Source: Diphasiastrum complanatum
Lineage: Eukaryota > Streptophyta > Lycopodiopsida > Lycopodiales > Lycopodiaceae
Assembly: GCA_029204225.1 (NCBI GenBank)
Contig: CM055108.1
Location: 20,899,644-20,963,643 of the forward strand
Length of the DNA: 64,000 nucleotides
Direction of reading: 5' to 3'
In this document: positions 1 to 11,265 of the stretch, one piece after another
How positions within the stretch are numbered: the first letter of the stretch is position 1
Layout of the letters: each line of letters opens with the position of its first letter
The notes under the pieces: model-generated
The model's input: only the letters and a program-made list of their open reading frames with translations
Databases searched by the model: none
What the model was told of the DNA's origin: nothing
Position numbers and translations under genes: made by a program

Positions 1-277
1 GTGGAAAATATTCTTGATAATGGCCTGAGGTCATAAAAATGTTTAAGGGCTTCCAATAAAGCGTTCATAAGGGTTTTGCAGATTTGTATTGGTCCACGTT
101 TGTTCTAGAACGTCATCGACGGGCACTTGAAGTGGGATTGAATGGCAAACACATGGGTTTTAGAAAGAGAACGTGTGCTTTTGGAAACTTCCACGAAAGA
201 GCGCAACAACGATGGATCCAAAGAATTCGATGGGAGTGATGGATCCAAATAGTTCGATTGAGAGAGAGAGAGGGATT

Positions 278-315
<38 letters not shown>

Positions 316-612
316 GTGCTATGGCGATAGCGCTCCCCTCGTTTATCGAAGCTCCTCGTAGCTCACCGCTCCCCCTTATTTCCCTGCAGAAGATGCTTCA
401 TCATCTCTCTCATAGTTCTTTCCTTGCTCCGCAACCACTCTGTCATATGCCTAAGCAATCTTCACTTCGCTCAATTGATTATGCATTTGTGCCAGCAATT
501 CAAGAGGTCTGTGATAATTAAGCATAGCTTGCCAAGAGGACACGAGAGAAAGGGAGAGACAGCGATGGTAGAGAGAAAGGGGGAGATAGCGATGGATGTT
601 GAGTGAGAGGAG
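1..612. other. Intergenic GA-rich DNA
   Basis: No gene is recognised here. Short GA runs occur at 259-272 and 281-310, and purine-rich imperfect GAGA sequence continues to about 600. The small open frames rich in Arg-Glu are a by-product of the GA repeat. Confidence 0.6.
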
Positions 613-1683
613 TGTTTGCTGGTTCTATCGACCACTATTTCCTATCAGCCTACAATCGACAGAAGGTCTACCTACTTCTAACTTCTCTGATTTGCAGTAT
701 AATGGTAATACAATAGTGATGTACCCGCCTGTTAGTTGGTACATCTATGAACTGATCTCGATCCTACTGATAATGGATGCTCAACTTCGATCTGAATCTA
801 TCAGATTTCGGATTCCTACGTTCTACAGTCTGTTTTAGATGTTTCTTGATTGCTTACAGATTGTAGATTATTGCTACACTAATCTAAGTAAGAACAAAGA
901 ATGGAATTGAAGCTACACCTATTGGAAACATCAGAATCAACAAAACCAAACAACTAAAATCCACAATCCTACAAAGTGCTTACTACAATTATCACTCAAC
1001 ATTTGTAACAAGAACTCCTCAGGGAGTCAAGCACCAAGCAGCATCAGATCAGAATGGTATTGATCTACCACAAGGCCCTGCACATCTACCTGATCTTTAT
1101 CACAAATCCAAACCTTTAAGGGAAAGAATCAACAACAAACATGTTCATACACCAATACTCAAACTTAATGCATGAAAATGGAACATAGAAGGAAATGCAA
1201 ATAGGAAGATCTTCAATTAGCAAATGCAACAACATTTCGGTACAATATCTAATGCTCTCAAACTCGTGGAGGAGGCCTCTATGTATACCCACGAGCTGGG
1301 GAATCCAATTTTACAATACTTTGGATTCCACCACTTACAACTGAGTGAATCTCAATCTATAAGAATTTGAGATCCACCTCTTACTTAATAATAGGAGGCC
1401 TCTTTATTAAAAAAATCACAACTTAAGCTGAGATAGTCTAAATTGCTAGCTCCCACATGGCTATCCATCTTTCGGGACTTGCCATGGGGCTCACAATTGT
1501 ACATTTAGCCTAGCCCTAATAATTCTAGTGCTGAAAAATGTATACAATTTATATATATAAAAAAAAAATTCATCTCCCTTTTCGTGCCCCTGAATCTTGA
1601 AGAAGGCCAATCTCTGGCTCGGCTCTCAACTTCATTTCTACTAAAAGCCCTTTCAGTGGAGAGGTTCTACATCAACACCTCTA
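613..1683 (-). repeat. LTR-like long repeat, copy 1
   Basis: The stretch is clearly similar, over almost its whole length, to 20849-21785. Compared with that copy it has two extra blocks, near 1261-1300 and 1535-1600. On the minus strand it starts near TGTTGATGTAGAACC and ends CAAACA, giving TG..CA-like ends. A G-rich tract (reverse complement of 1684-1692) sits just upstream on the minus strand, as a polypurine tract would before a 3' LTR. The LTR assignment and strand are inferred; the repeat itself is seen directly. No short duplication matches between the outer flanks of the two copies. Confidence 0.6.
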
Positions 1684-1852
1684 CCCCCTATGGTCTTGTA
1701 GGTCCCACTGCAATGCTTCAGCTTTGACGCTTGGTTCTTGGAAAGGAATGGATCAACATTTGCCTATGTAAAACCAAGAACTTATTGACTTCATTTTTGG
1801 TGCCTCGGCAAATCTTCAAGCTTCACTAGCTTTTTAGGATAGCCACGCCTAG

Positions 1853-2268
1853 CTGAGAGTCTCTTGTTTTTCTTTGTCAGCTTTCCTTTTATCAAGAGAT
1901 TTCTCGTAACTGACCTTCTTTTCGATGGCTTTAAATGTAATAAACCTCGTCTTCGCGCCCAACGGAATAGGTCCTAGGTATGGCTTCATTCCAAGTATGA
2001 ACTTATTTGCATACCACTTTTCAATCATCTGCACATATTGGTTGGAAGTAAAGGCAGCTCAGTAGTAAAGTCTCGCCATCATTAAATGTGCATCTTCCAT
2101 TTGTAAGGGCTGGTTGACATCCAACCTAATGGGTGGCAGGCCTTTATCCTAGTAGCATTCCAATGTCACAAGAAAGGCTATAGCTAAACAATAGTTAGCG
2201 CTCTCTTGGACTTTTGAAGTAGAACCCTCGGGCTTCAATCCAGCTAAGGTCTTGCTCTTACTCTTCGA
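1853..2268 (-). pseudogene. Coding-like remnant, unidentified, probably retroelement ORF
   Basis: Read on the minus strand, this stretch gives a protein-like frame with two in-frame stops. It includes residues such as KGLPPIRLDVNQPLQMEDAH and, later, QMIEKWYANKFILGMKPYLG. I do not recognise a domain. It lies just inside the LTR-like repeat at 613-1683 and in the same orientation, so it may be the end of an extra reading frame of that element. It is cut on the right by the insertion of copia element A at 2269. Codon-like composition is the only evidence that it was once coding. Confidence 0.35.
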
Positions 2269-2400
2269 AGTGAACAACTATATGTACAGAGTAATTTCAT
2301 TTTGAGAAATACAGTTGCTATGTGAGCTTGCTATGGAGAGTGTTTTATGTCTGTGTTACTGTGTAGCATGATCTGTGTTCCTGTGCAAAGCAAATTCTAA
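2269..2400 (+). repeat. 5' LTR of copia A, truncated
   Basis: Matches 8035-8166 with about four mismatches and ends AATTCTAA. The left part of the LTR is missing, so the sequence to its left belongs to the older host element. Confidence 0.9.
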
Positions 2401-2402
2401 GT

Positions 2403-2414
2403 TGGTATCAGAGC
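2403..2414 (+). promoter_or_regulatory. Primer-binding site (initiator Met tRNA) of copia A
   Basis: TGGTATCAGAGC, the standard plant copia primer site complementary to the 3' end of initiator methionine tRNA, starts two bases after the 5' LTR. Confidence 0.92.
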
Positions 2415-3701
2415 CGTACAGGGAGTGTACACAGTACAGTGTTGTCATTGAAGAGAGCTTCGGGAGAACTGTCTTCTGAGGGTTCGGGGTTTACGGCAGG
2501 TTGAAGACGAAAAGAAAAATACTAGTGTTGAGAGTTTAGCACATAGAAGCTTGGTGAGCTTGAGACTGTGTGAGGATTAAGAGACAAGGGTTGTCGGCTG
2601 AATCAGAACCTCAAAAAAAAAAAACGGAATTTTGAAATTTTGAAGCAGGCTATTCGATGTTTGCAGTCAGTGTGCATTCAATCGGATACCGTTTGATGAA
2701 TGGATTGAAGCATCAGCTTTCCAGCAGTAGGGCGACCTCGGAGGAAGAGGATAGGCCTGTCAAAACAGTGTGAATTGGAAGCCAAGAACCGATTTGTGTG
2801 AAAAACCCTGGTCTGGGGTTTGGAAGCACAAAATCAGAGATTTTTCTCCATTCTGAACTTTTTTTGGAGCTGTAAAAGTTTGAAGGAGGGCGCCTTGCTC
2901 AGCTAAGCTAAATCACAGAAGGCCGTGGGCAGCCGCACATCAGAGAAGGTGCTGAATCGCGCTTTGCAGGGCAAGAGAAAACTTTGGTGAAGCCATAGCA
3001 AGCAAGCAAGAGGAGAAGAGTCCGCAGGTAGATCGCGCAATGTGGAGGAGGGTGGCGACTCAGTGTATTGGAGTGTGTTATGGCTCCAAGGTTTTGGTTT
3101 AATGCCCAAACGAAATCTAGATCGTTGGATCCAGATACAAGATAATCAATGGTAGAGATGAGCTTCATGTGGGCCGTTGGATTGCTATAAGCCATTGGAT
3201 GGGCTTTGAACAGGGCCTGAAGAAGTGAAGTGCATTCAAGCCTTCAACTTCATTAAAAATTTTCATACTAAAAGTTGAGTTGGGTCCCTTCACAAGTGAA
3301 GAGTGAAGTTTCTTCATTGTGAAGAAATAGTTCAAAAACTAGAAAAGTCTCTATTTCTGGGTCTTTTGCCCGTTTTGACCCAAACGAAAGGCTATAACCT
3401 CCAAACGAAGGGCACCCGGACTGTACCTGCAAGTACGGTACAACAAAACAGAGTGATTGCAACGGAGAAAGTGTTCGGAGTACACCAGAAGTGATTTCAC
3501 CATTCCATTGGGCACGTTGTTGGGAGTTGACGACTGAGTGCATTTCGGAAGGTGACGCCGATTTGGCTTTCAAATTGGTGGAAAAGCGGCGAGTGGTCTG
3601 GTAAGAAAAAAAGTGCAGGTCATTATTTTCAACTTTTGACATCACTGTTGGCCTCGGCATACTGTTCTTAGCCTAAGGCAGAAGTTTCAAGCAGTTTTGC
3701 G
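2415..3701 (+). other. Untranslated leader of copia A
   Basis: About 1.3 kb lies between primer site and gag start with no long open frame on the plus strand. Parts of it reappear inverted at about 12215-12710, confirming that it belongs to the element. Packaging and translation signals would be expected here but none can be pinpointed by eye. Confidence 0.7.
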
Positions 3702-4276
3702 ATGGCAAACATGGGAGAGTCCATTTTGAGTGAAAATAGCAAATTGGACAGGATTTCCAACTATGTAGTGTGGAAATTCAAAATGAAAAACATGCTGATG
3801 GAGAAAGACGTGTGGGAAGTCGTCACAGGTGATGAGAGAAGGCCGCCAAATGAAGCAGACATCAAAGTGTTTGACAAAAAGATGAGGAAAGCTTTGACCT
3901 TCATTAACTTGTCAGTGAAGGATCACATCATTACCCACATTTGTGATGCTATTACACCCAGATAGGCATGGGATGTGCTAAAGGATCAGTTCAAGACGTC
4001 AAATCCATCAAAAATCATGTTTCTGAAGTCAAAGTTGAATAGTGCTCGCATGGAGCAAGGAGAACACATTCAGACGTACATGACCAGAATCAAGACAATG
4101 AGAGATGAACTGCATTCTATTGGTGAGCGCATACGTGATGTGGAGCTGGTGCACGATGCATTATGCGGCATTGCAGAATCCTGTCAGATGTTTGTGAGCA
4201 GAATAGCATCAAGAGAAAGATTGCCAACTTTAACGAACTCATAGGAATCTTGATGCAGGAAGAGCAACGATGAGAA
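3702..4276 (+). pseudogene. gag: copia A gag (nucleocapsid N-terminal part), broken
   Basis: Starts MANMGESILSENSKLDRISN and has the usual copia gag (UBN2/DUF4219-like) opening, in which a conserved Tyr and Trp precede FKMKNMLMEKDVWEVV. Gag forms the cytoplasmic virus-like particle. The frame is stopped by TAG at 3963, where the sister copy at 11266-12214 keeps CAG. A one-base loss near 4228 shifts the frame, and TGA at 4271 stands where the sister has CGA. Both stops lie at C-to-T changes in CHG or CG context. Confidence 0.9.
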
Positions 4277-6217
4277 ATGGTGAAAGCTAGACGTCAAAAT
4301 ACTGACGATCAGGCACTTGCGACATGCCAAAAACAAGGCAAGAGCAAGGGCAAGAAGAAGTCTAAGCAGCCATTTGCCAAGTCTCAGGAGGATGAGGGAT
4401 CTTCCAACAAAACTAAGAAGAAAGGCAAGTGCTTCCATTGTGGTAAAAAGGGCCATCGGAAGAGTGAATGTCGCAAATTCCTGGCGGAAGAAGACAAGGG
4501 GAAACCAAAACAAGTAGGTAACTTTGTCGATGAGGGTGAGACTGAAGACTCTAGCATCTTCATATCTGCATTGTCATCTAATCAAGATGATCAGGCATGG
4601 TATATTGACTCAGGAGCCACAAGACACATGACAGGTAACAAGAATTGGTTCAGTAGTTTGAAGGTGTTGGATAATGGAACATTTGTTTCACAAGCAAATG
4701 GTGAGGTGTGCATGATCAAGGGGATAGGCACAATATCAATCCAACTATCTGATGACAAAAGCAGGATGATCAGGGAGGTACTTTACGTACCAGGTTTGAA
4801 GAAAAATCTACTTTCTGTTGGAGTCATTACTGATCAAAAGTTGAAAGTAGAATTCGCCCATGATCGTTGCTTTGTGAAGGATGCGAACCAAAAGTTCAAA
4901 GTTATTGCGGATGGAGTAAGAGAGCCCAATACAAAATTGTACAGGTTGAATGCTACAATCAAGGGGCAACATGGACTTGTATCGTCCATTCTTTTGCAAA
5001 CTGAGTTGCGGCACAAGAGGCTTGGTCACTTGAACTTGGGAAGCCTTAGTTTGATGAGAAAATTGGAGATGGTAACAGGATTGCCTACCATAGAAGATCA
5101 CTTGAAATCGATGTGCGAATCTTGTGTATATGGGAAGCAACATCGAGAGAAGTTCAATAAAGGGGGTGTTGCAAGAGCAAAGAACATCCTGGATTTAATC
5201 CACATAGATTTATGCGGGCCTATGAGGACTATGTCCTTATGTAAAGCCTTCTATTTCATGACCTTTATTGATGATATGTCACGTAAGACATGGATCTACT
5301 TCTTGAAGAAGAAATCAGATGCATTTGATAACTTCAAGAGCTTCAAAGCATTGGTCAAAAATCAGACAGGTAGGAAGATCAAAGTCCTAAGATCAGATAG
5401 TGGAGGTGAGTACAAGTCTAATGACTTCAATGATCTTTGTGATCAATGTGGGACTAAAAGACAATTTACGCAAGCTCATACTCTTGCTCTCAATGGTGTA
5501 GCTGAGCGCAAAAATTGTACGATTGTGGAAAGTGCCAGATCTATGCTAGCTGAGATGAAACTAGCAAAAGATTTTTGGTTAGAAGCATGTAGCACGGCAG
5601 TCTATCTTCAAAATAGAAGTCCTACCATGGCCATACCAAAGATAACACCTGAGGAAGCATTCACGAAGAAGAAGCCAAAGGTGAACCACTTGCGAATCTT
5701 TGGATGTAAGGCCTTTGTACACATTTCTAAGGAAGAGAGACGTAAACTTGATGTAAAAGCTATCAAGTGCATATTCCTAGAATATGATGATCATGTGAAG
5801 GGCTATAGATGTTTTGATCCAGTCGAAAACAAAATCCATATAAGCCGTGATGTTATCTTTGATGAATCCAAGATGTATGAAGACGAGGATGCTGAGAAGA
5901 TAGACACATCCAGTGGGAAAGATGGTATAGTGAGAATACCACCTGATGATGATCCATTCATTGACCTTCCGAGTAATGAACATGAGGATACATCTGAAGA
6001 TACTACTAGTCAACCTCAAGAAACAGGTTGGAGAGGTAGGGACAAACCTTTTGGTGAAAGAAGGATTGAAGTTGCAAGTGACAAACGCAAGGAAAAGGAT
6101 GTACTGTGGGATACATTTTCACCAAGAAGCCAATCACTTGACAGAAAGCTCCCTAAGTGGTTTGAGAGATTGATGGAGAGCCGCGACATAGATGACTTTC
6201 CAGGATCATCTAACTAG
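4277..6217 (+). pseudogene. pol: copia A zinc knuckle, protease and integrase
   Basis: Open frame of 646 residues. In order: a basic stretch; a CCHC zinc knuckle CFHCGKKGHRKSEC (about residues 52-65); an aspartic protease with DSGATRHMTG (about 111-120); the pre-integrase HHCC region (KRLGHLNL, then CESCVYGKQ); the integrase core with Asp in HIDLCGP, Asp in LRSDSGGEY and Glu in GVAERKN; and the GKKxLxIFGCKAFVH-type C-terminal region. The catalytic residues of protease and integrase are therefore present. The frame ends at TAG 6215 inside a linker that is open in the sister copy. Integrase inserts the cDNA; protease cuts the polyprotein. Confidence 0.95.
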
Positions 6218-6235
6218 GGAGAGCTACGAAGATCA

Positions 6236-7840
6236 ACAAGAGAGAAGATACTACCTGAAAGGTATGAAGCAAATTATGGTCTCTTATCTAGCATTATTCA
6301 AAGCAAAGAACCTTCGACTTATGGTGAAGCGAAGGATGATGACATTTGGGTCAAGGCCATGGGAGAGGAGATGGAGTCAATTGCTAAGCATAACACATGG
6401 GACTTAGTAGAACCACTAGTTGGCAAGAAACCCATTGGTTGCAAATGGGTATACATGACTAAGTACCATGCAGATGGAAGTATAGCAAAGCACAAAGCAA
6501 GATTGGTGATCAAAGGGTACGCACAAAATAAAGGCATTGACTATGAAGAGACCTTTGCGCCAGTTTGTAAGTGGAATACTCTACGTCTACTTATTGCTTT
6601 AGCTTCACATTTTGGTTGGCCTTTGCATCAGATGGATGTGAAATCTGCTTTTCTAAATGGTGAGTTAGAAGAAGAAGTGTTCATGGATCAACCTGAAGGC
6701 TTTGTAATGAAAGGACAGGAAAATAAAGTATGTCGCTTGAAGAAAGCGCTTTATGGTCTTAAACAAGCACCACGTGCATGGTATAGCAGGATTGATGCCT
6801 ACTTTCGTTCAAAGGAAATGGTGAGAACACATTCTGATCCAAATCTATATGTCTTATGCTTTGATGGTATGGTTGCTTTGATTGCTCTTTATGTTGATGA
6901 CTTGATTATTACGGGAAATAATCAAGAGATGATAGACATGATCAAGAAAGACCTCATGAAACAATTTGAGATGACAGATCTCAGCCTGATGCATTACTAC
7001 CTTCGAGTAGAAGTGTGGCAAAAAGGACATGAAGTGGGTTTAACACAGGTGAAGTATGTCAAAGAGTTGCTGCACAGGTTTAGGTTGCAGGATTGCAAAC
7101 CAGTAAACACTCCTATTGAACCAGGTAAAAAGCTTTCTAAGCTTGATGAGTCACAATCATTTGATGCTACGCTATATAGACAATTAGTAGGGAGCTTGAT
7201 TTACCTTACCACAACTAGACCAGATATATGCTATGCTATTGGCATGGTAAGTCAGTTTATGGTAGCACCTACGGAAACGCATTGGAAGACAGCTAAATGC
7301 ATTTTGCGTTATGTGAAAGGCACTTCAGAGTATGGCTTGATTTACAGGAAGCATGATGGTTTACCTGAGTTGTGTGGGTATGTGGATGCGGACTGGGGAG
7401 GTGACTATGATGATCGTAGATCTAGCACAAGATATATATTCCAGTTTTGTGGTAGTTGCTTTTCCTGGTCTAGTAAGAAGCAAAGTACAATTGCTCTTTC
7501 CACCACAGAAGCAGAGTATAAGGCAATGTGTAGTGCTGCACATGAAGCTATATGATTGAGACAAATCTTGGAAGAAATTGGCATGAAGCAGAAAAATTCC
7601 ACGACTTTACATAGCGACAGTCAGAGTTGCATTCAGCTAGCAAAGAATCCAGTGTTCCATGCGAGAACTAAACACATTGAGATTCAATATCACTTCATAC
7701 GTGAGAGGCTGCTGAGTCGTGAAATGCATGTTGTTCATTGTAGCACAGAAGAACAACTAGTTGATATTTTCACTAAGCCACTTATTGGAGAAAAGTTTGA
7801 TAAGTTTAGATCAAAGCTTTCTGTACTTAAAGTTTGTTGA
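6236..7840 (+). pseudogene. pol: copia A reverse transcriptase and RNase H
   Basis: RT motifs run through GCKWVYMTKYHADGS, HQMDVKSAFLNGELEEEVFM, KALYGLKQAPRAWY and the catalytic LYVDDLIITG. RNase H follows with GYVDADWGG, STTEAEYKAM and SDSQSCIQLAKNP, then the C-terminal HFIRERLLSRE segment. TGA at 7553-7555 interrupts RNase H and the same codon is TGA in the sister copy (15228-15230). A frameshift separates this part from the integrase frame near 6240. The protein would copy element RNA into DNA in the particle. Confidence 0.95.
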
Positions 7841-7895
7841 CTTTAAAGCTATGTATATGACTGTATAAAAAGTGACTCTACTTTAAGGGAGAGAG

Positions 7896-8166
7896 TTAGA
7901 ATTAAAGTTAGAATCATTGTGTTATTGTACTGTGGGTCCTATCAGTGGATAAGGATCAGTTGGCCTCGCCACGAGGCAAGTCGACGGGACACGCGTCCCG
8001 CCAATGGCAACCTGGGTCATGCATGGGTTGCCTGAGTGAACAACTATATGTACAGTGTAATTTCATTTTGAGAAATACAGTTGCTATGTGAGCTTGCTGT
8101 GGAGAGTGTTTTCTGTCTGTGTTACTGTGTAGCATGATCTGTGTTCCTGTGCAAAGCAAATTATAA
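7896..8166 (+). repeat. 3' LTR of copia A
   Basis: 271 bp, preceded by the purine tract AAGGGAGAGAG. It begins TTAGAATT and ends AATTATAA; the truncated 5' LTR and the sister copy end AATTCTAA, a perfect inverted match to the start. The ends are not the usual TG..CA. All copies also share GT just outside, so the exact end is uncertain by 1-2 bases. It contains a palindromic stretch around GGGACACGCGTCCCG. Confidence 0.9.
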
Positions 8167-8799
8167 GTATGTGGTGGGTACAGTGGCGGGTTGGCGGATT
8201 GAATTTGGTGGATGGGATATGTCGGCTATAGTGGCGGATGGAATATGACGGCGGATGGGAAATGGCGGCTGCAAGAAGAAAAATGGATGGCAGATGCAAA
8301 CAAAAAGGTGGATGGTGAATGCAAACAAGATGCAACACTTCCAAAATAAAAAGACAAAAGTTGATAACTCAAACACAAATTTAAAGTATGTAATGTTTGG
8401 AAGGTGAAAAAGATGGTAGGATTTACACAAGCAGAGAGAAATGTGTACATGGAATGACAGAGGATGGATCAAATAAAAGAGGGCTTAATAGCGGTCAGGA
8501 TGCAAGCAATAGCGGTTGAATCAGATCAGAAAGCAGGAAGATCGCCTGAAATGTGCCAGAGAGACATGAACTCGCCTGAAAAGCGTGCGAAGTAAAAATA
8601 AACTTGGCAGCTAGGGTATTTATACCAAATCTCATCGGGTGCAAATGGGCTTGTTGGACACAAATGTATGGGGTGGTTGTCGGATGCAATGTGTCAGATG
8701 CAATGTTATTTTGATTGTTTTAAAGAATTGTAAAATCAATGGGATTTTAGCAATTGTGGATAAAAAAGTATGAGGTAAAATACCATAGAAACACATGGC
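8167..8799. other. Degenerate GGCGGATGG repeats and unassigned DNA
   Basis: From 8170 to about 8330 the plus strand repeats variants of GTGGCGGATGGAAT at irregular 15-30 bp spacing. The remainder to 8800 has no recognisable coding sequence. It lies directly downstream (on the minus strand) of the gypsy integrase tail and could be its 3' untranslated region or LTR, but no second copy was seen. Confidence 0.45.
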
Positions 8800-10930
8800 T
8801 TACACAGGACTTAACAAAAAAATCATCTTCATAGTACCTTCGTAGTCGGCTACCATTAAGGTGTCAAGGGAAATGCTTTCTAGGATTTCTAATTGGATTG
8901 CACCATTGGGGAAAGTTTTCTTGACAACATAGGGTCCTTGGCTACGAGATTTCAATTTCCCGGGATGGACCTTCGAAGATGTATAAAGTAAAACTGTATC
9001 ACCATCATGGATATCCTTAGTCCTAACATGATGATCATGCCAAGCCTTTTGTCGTTGTTTGTGAACTAACTGTGCATGATAAGAGATAAGACGTGTTTCA
9101 CACAGTTTCGTCAATGTAAATAGTTGACTCTGAACTTGGCGTTGATAGGTACTATCGTCACACAAGTCAGTGGTATATGCTAAAGTGACGCGTAGAAAAA
9201 GAATTAAAAACTCTACTGGCATAACAACCCCTTGGCCATATACCAGCTCAAACAATGTTTTTCAACCCGTGGCTCACTTTGGTGTTGTTCGATATGCCCG
9301 ACACAAAAAACAATTTTGTTTCCCAGTCAGATCGACTTGTTTCTACTATTTTGCTCAAGACTTTACAAATCATTTTATTCGTAGACTCAACTAATCCATT
9401 ACATCGGTGCTCTTTCGATGTATAACAAAGTAATGCCTTAGTAAACTGTTGATTACTTCATTAAGGAAGTGAGAATCTCGATCACTAACAAGCTTGATTG
9501 GACAACAAAATCTAGCGATAATATTTTCATAGAGGAGGCGTGCTACAAATTTTGCATCTGCTTTGCGCATTGCTCGAGCCTCTATCCACTTGGTTGCATA
9601 ATCAGTGGCAATTAAGATATATTGAAATCGGGTGCCACATGCTGCTGAACTAATAGGTCCAACAAAGTCGATACCCCATTTGTGGAACGCTTCGCTTTCA
9701 AGTATTGGAGTAAGGAGATTGTGATTGGCTTTCTTGATATTCTTTGCGTGTTGGCAAACGTCGCAAACTTTTATATAAGCGTAAGAGTCTTTGAAAAGGG
9801 TTGGCCACCAAAATCTAGCCAGAAGAATTGCCCTAGCAGTAGTCCGATTTTGCAAGGTTTATTCAATAGGTAAAGAAGAGCATGATGGTCGGTATAGAAA
9901 ACAAAAAGCTAGCCTAGCAAATAATGTTGAAATTGTTGAACAACATATACCATTGCTAGTGCTTCTCGATCTGTTGTGGAATAGTTAACCTCAGCTGGAA
10001 CAAGCTGATGGCTTAGGAAATGGATTGGGAAATCCTTTCCTATGTTAAAATAAAACCGATAGCATACTTACTAGCGTCTGTATGCACATGGAACTCCTTA
10101 TTATAGTCGGGCATGCGAAGAATGAGTGCAGTGACTAAAGCCTGTTTGAGGTCTTCGAAGGCTTTAATCCTATCTTTTGTCCACCTTGGGTCGGTAACGA
10201 TTTGATATACTAACCGCACTTTATCAACGTAGTGTATTATAAAAATTCAATAATAACTTGTGTGTCCCAGAAAGACATAGATTTCTTTCACTGTCCTTGG
10301 TAAGGGCATTTCTAGAATCACTCTGATCTTTTCGGGATCAGTGGCTATACCATTTCGAGAAATGATATGGCCCAACACCACACCATGGGTAAACGATCTT
10401 TAAGAGCAATTTGGACTAAGAAATAGCCACTAAAACCATCAAGGAAACTAAATTTGTTCTCGCCATATCTTTGAGGATTTGTGTTCAGGGGTAATGGGAA
10501 GTGATCTTCTTTGTTTGATCATTAAGTTTTTTCAAATCCACGCAGATACGAAGTTTACCGTTTTTCTTTGGTACAACCACAATTGGTGATACCCAATTGG
10601 TGTCTTCGATCTCATAAATGAAACCAGCATCGAGAAGCTTTTGAATATCTTTATGTATCTTCTCTCGATATGTGGAATTGGTGCGATAAGGTTTTGCTCT
10701 CACAAGTACGACACCATCCAATAATGGAATTGTATGGACAACAATGCCAGGAGGAACTCCCTTTATTTTTTTATAATTCCATGCAAACACATCTCTGTAT
10801 TTGCACAATAACTTTTCCAGATCCCGTAATTGGGTTGGATTCATGTGGGCTCCTACGTGTATGATATAGTCTATGTCTTCATCATGATCCTTCAGATTAA
10901 GAGGTATTGTCTTTGTAGGTCCCTGAAAAG
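8800..10930 (-). pseudogene. pol: Ty3/gypsy pol remnant (RT, RNase H, integrase), minus strand
   Basis: On the minus strand, 10844-10440 encodes the RT start (VFAWNYKKIKGVPPGI, then SPIVVVPKKNGKLRICVDLK and FLDGFSGYF). 10380-10040 gives DPEKIRVILEMPLPRTVKE and an RNase H start (FHVHTDASKYAIG). 9855-9385 is integrase with CDVCQHAKN, Asp in WGIDFVGPI, Asp in LVSDRDSHF and a GLVES Glu. 9255-8810 is the C-terminal domain. RT before integrase defines gypsy order. Part of the RT palm, including the YxDD loop, is deleted near 10380-10440, and stops and frameshifts occur throughout. The integrase is similar to, but clearly diverged from, the forward gypsy at 15837-19258. Confidence 0.9.
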
Positions 10931-11265
10931 AAGTTGATGGTGGTTGAGGTGTGATGCCACAAAATTGCTAAATATTGAATATCAACCTAAATATGGCATG
11001 ATATACTCAAAAATGAAGATATGAGCTGAATAAAGATAAATCATGAAGAGGCCTATATCATTTTTCGAGAATATATTTCCTAAAGACTTGCCTTGTATTT
11101 AAGGGCATGACCTCTAGAAGGGAAACACTGCCTTGGATAAGCCTTTACTAGGTCATCTACGTGACTAAATATGAATCGACATATTAAACTAGAGTAAATT
11201 CAAATATTAGTTAAATATACCTCTTATGGTATAATTGAACATACATTCAACCCAATTGTCAACTA
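10931..11265. other. Unassigned junction DNA
   Basis: About 335 bases between the gypsy pol remnant and the inverted copia fragment. No domain, repeat or RNA gene is recognised. Confidence 0.4.

Larger units (their letters stand above)
2269..8166 (+). mobile_element. Ty1/copia LTR retrotransposon A, nearly full length, defective
   Basis: The order is truncated 5' LTR, tRNA-Met primer site, a leader of about 1.3 kb, gag, protease, integrase, reverse transcriptase, RNase H, polypurine tract and 3' LTR. Integrase precedes RT, which defines the copia order. Over the 132 bp that both LTRs share I count four differences, so the insertion is fairly recent. The first ~138 bp of the 5' LTR are absent. 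The coding region carries in-frame stops at 3963, 4271, 6215 and 7553 and frameshifts near 4228 and 6240, so it cannot make its own proteins. A broken second copy lies at 11266-15836. Confidence 0.95.

Noticed and set aside
4184-4513. Minus-strand open frame of 109 codons across gag of copia A, repeated as a plus frame at 11411-11716
   Set aside because: It is the antisense shadow of the basic zinc-knuckle region; its leucine-rich composition is explained by that.
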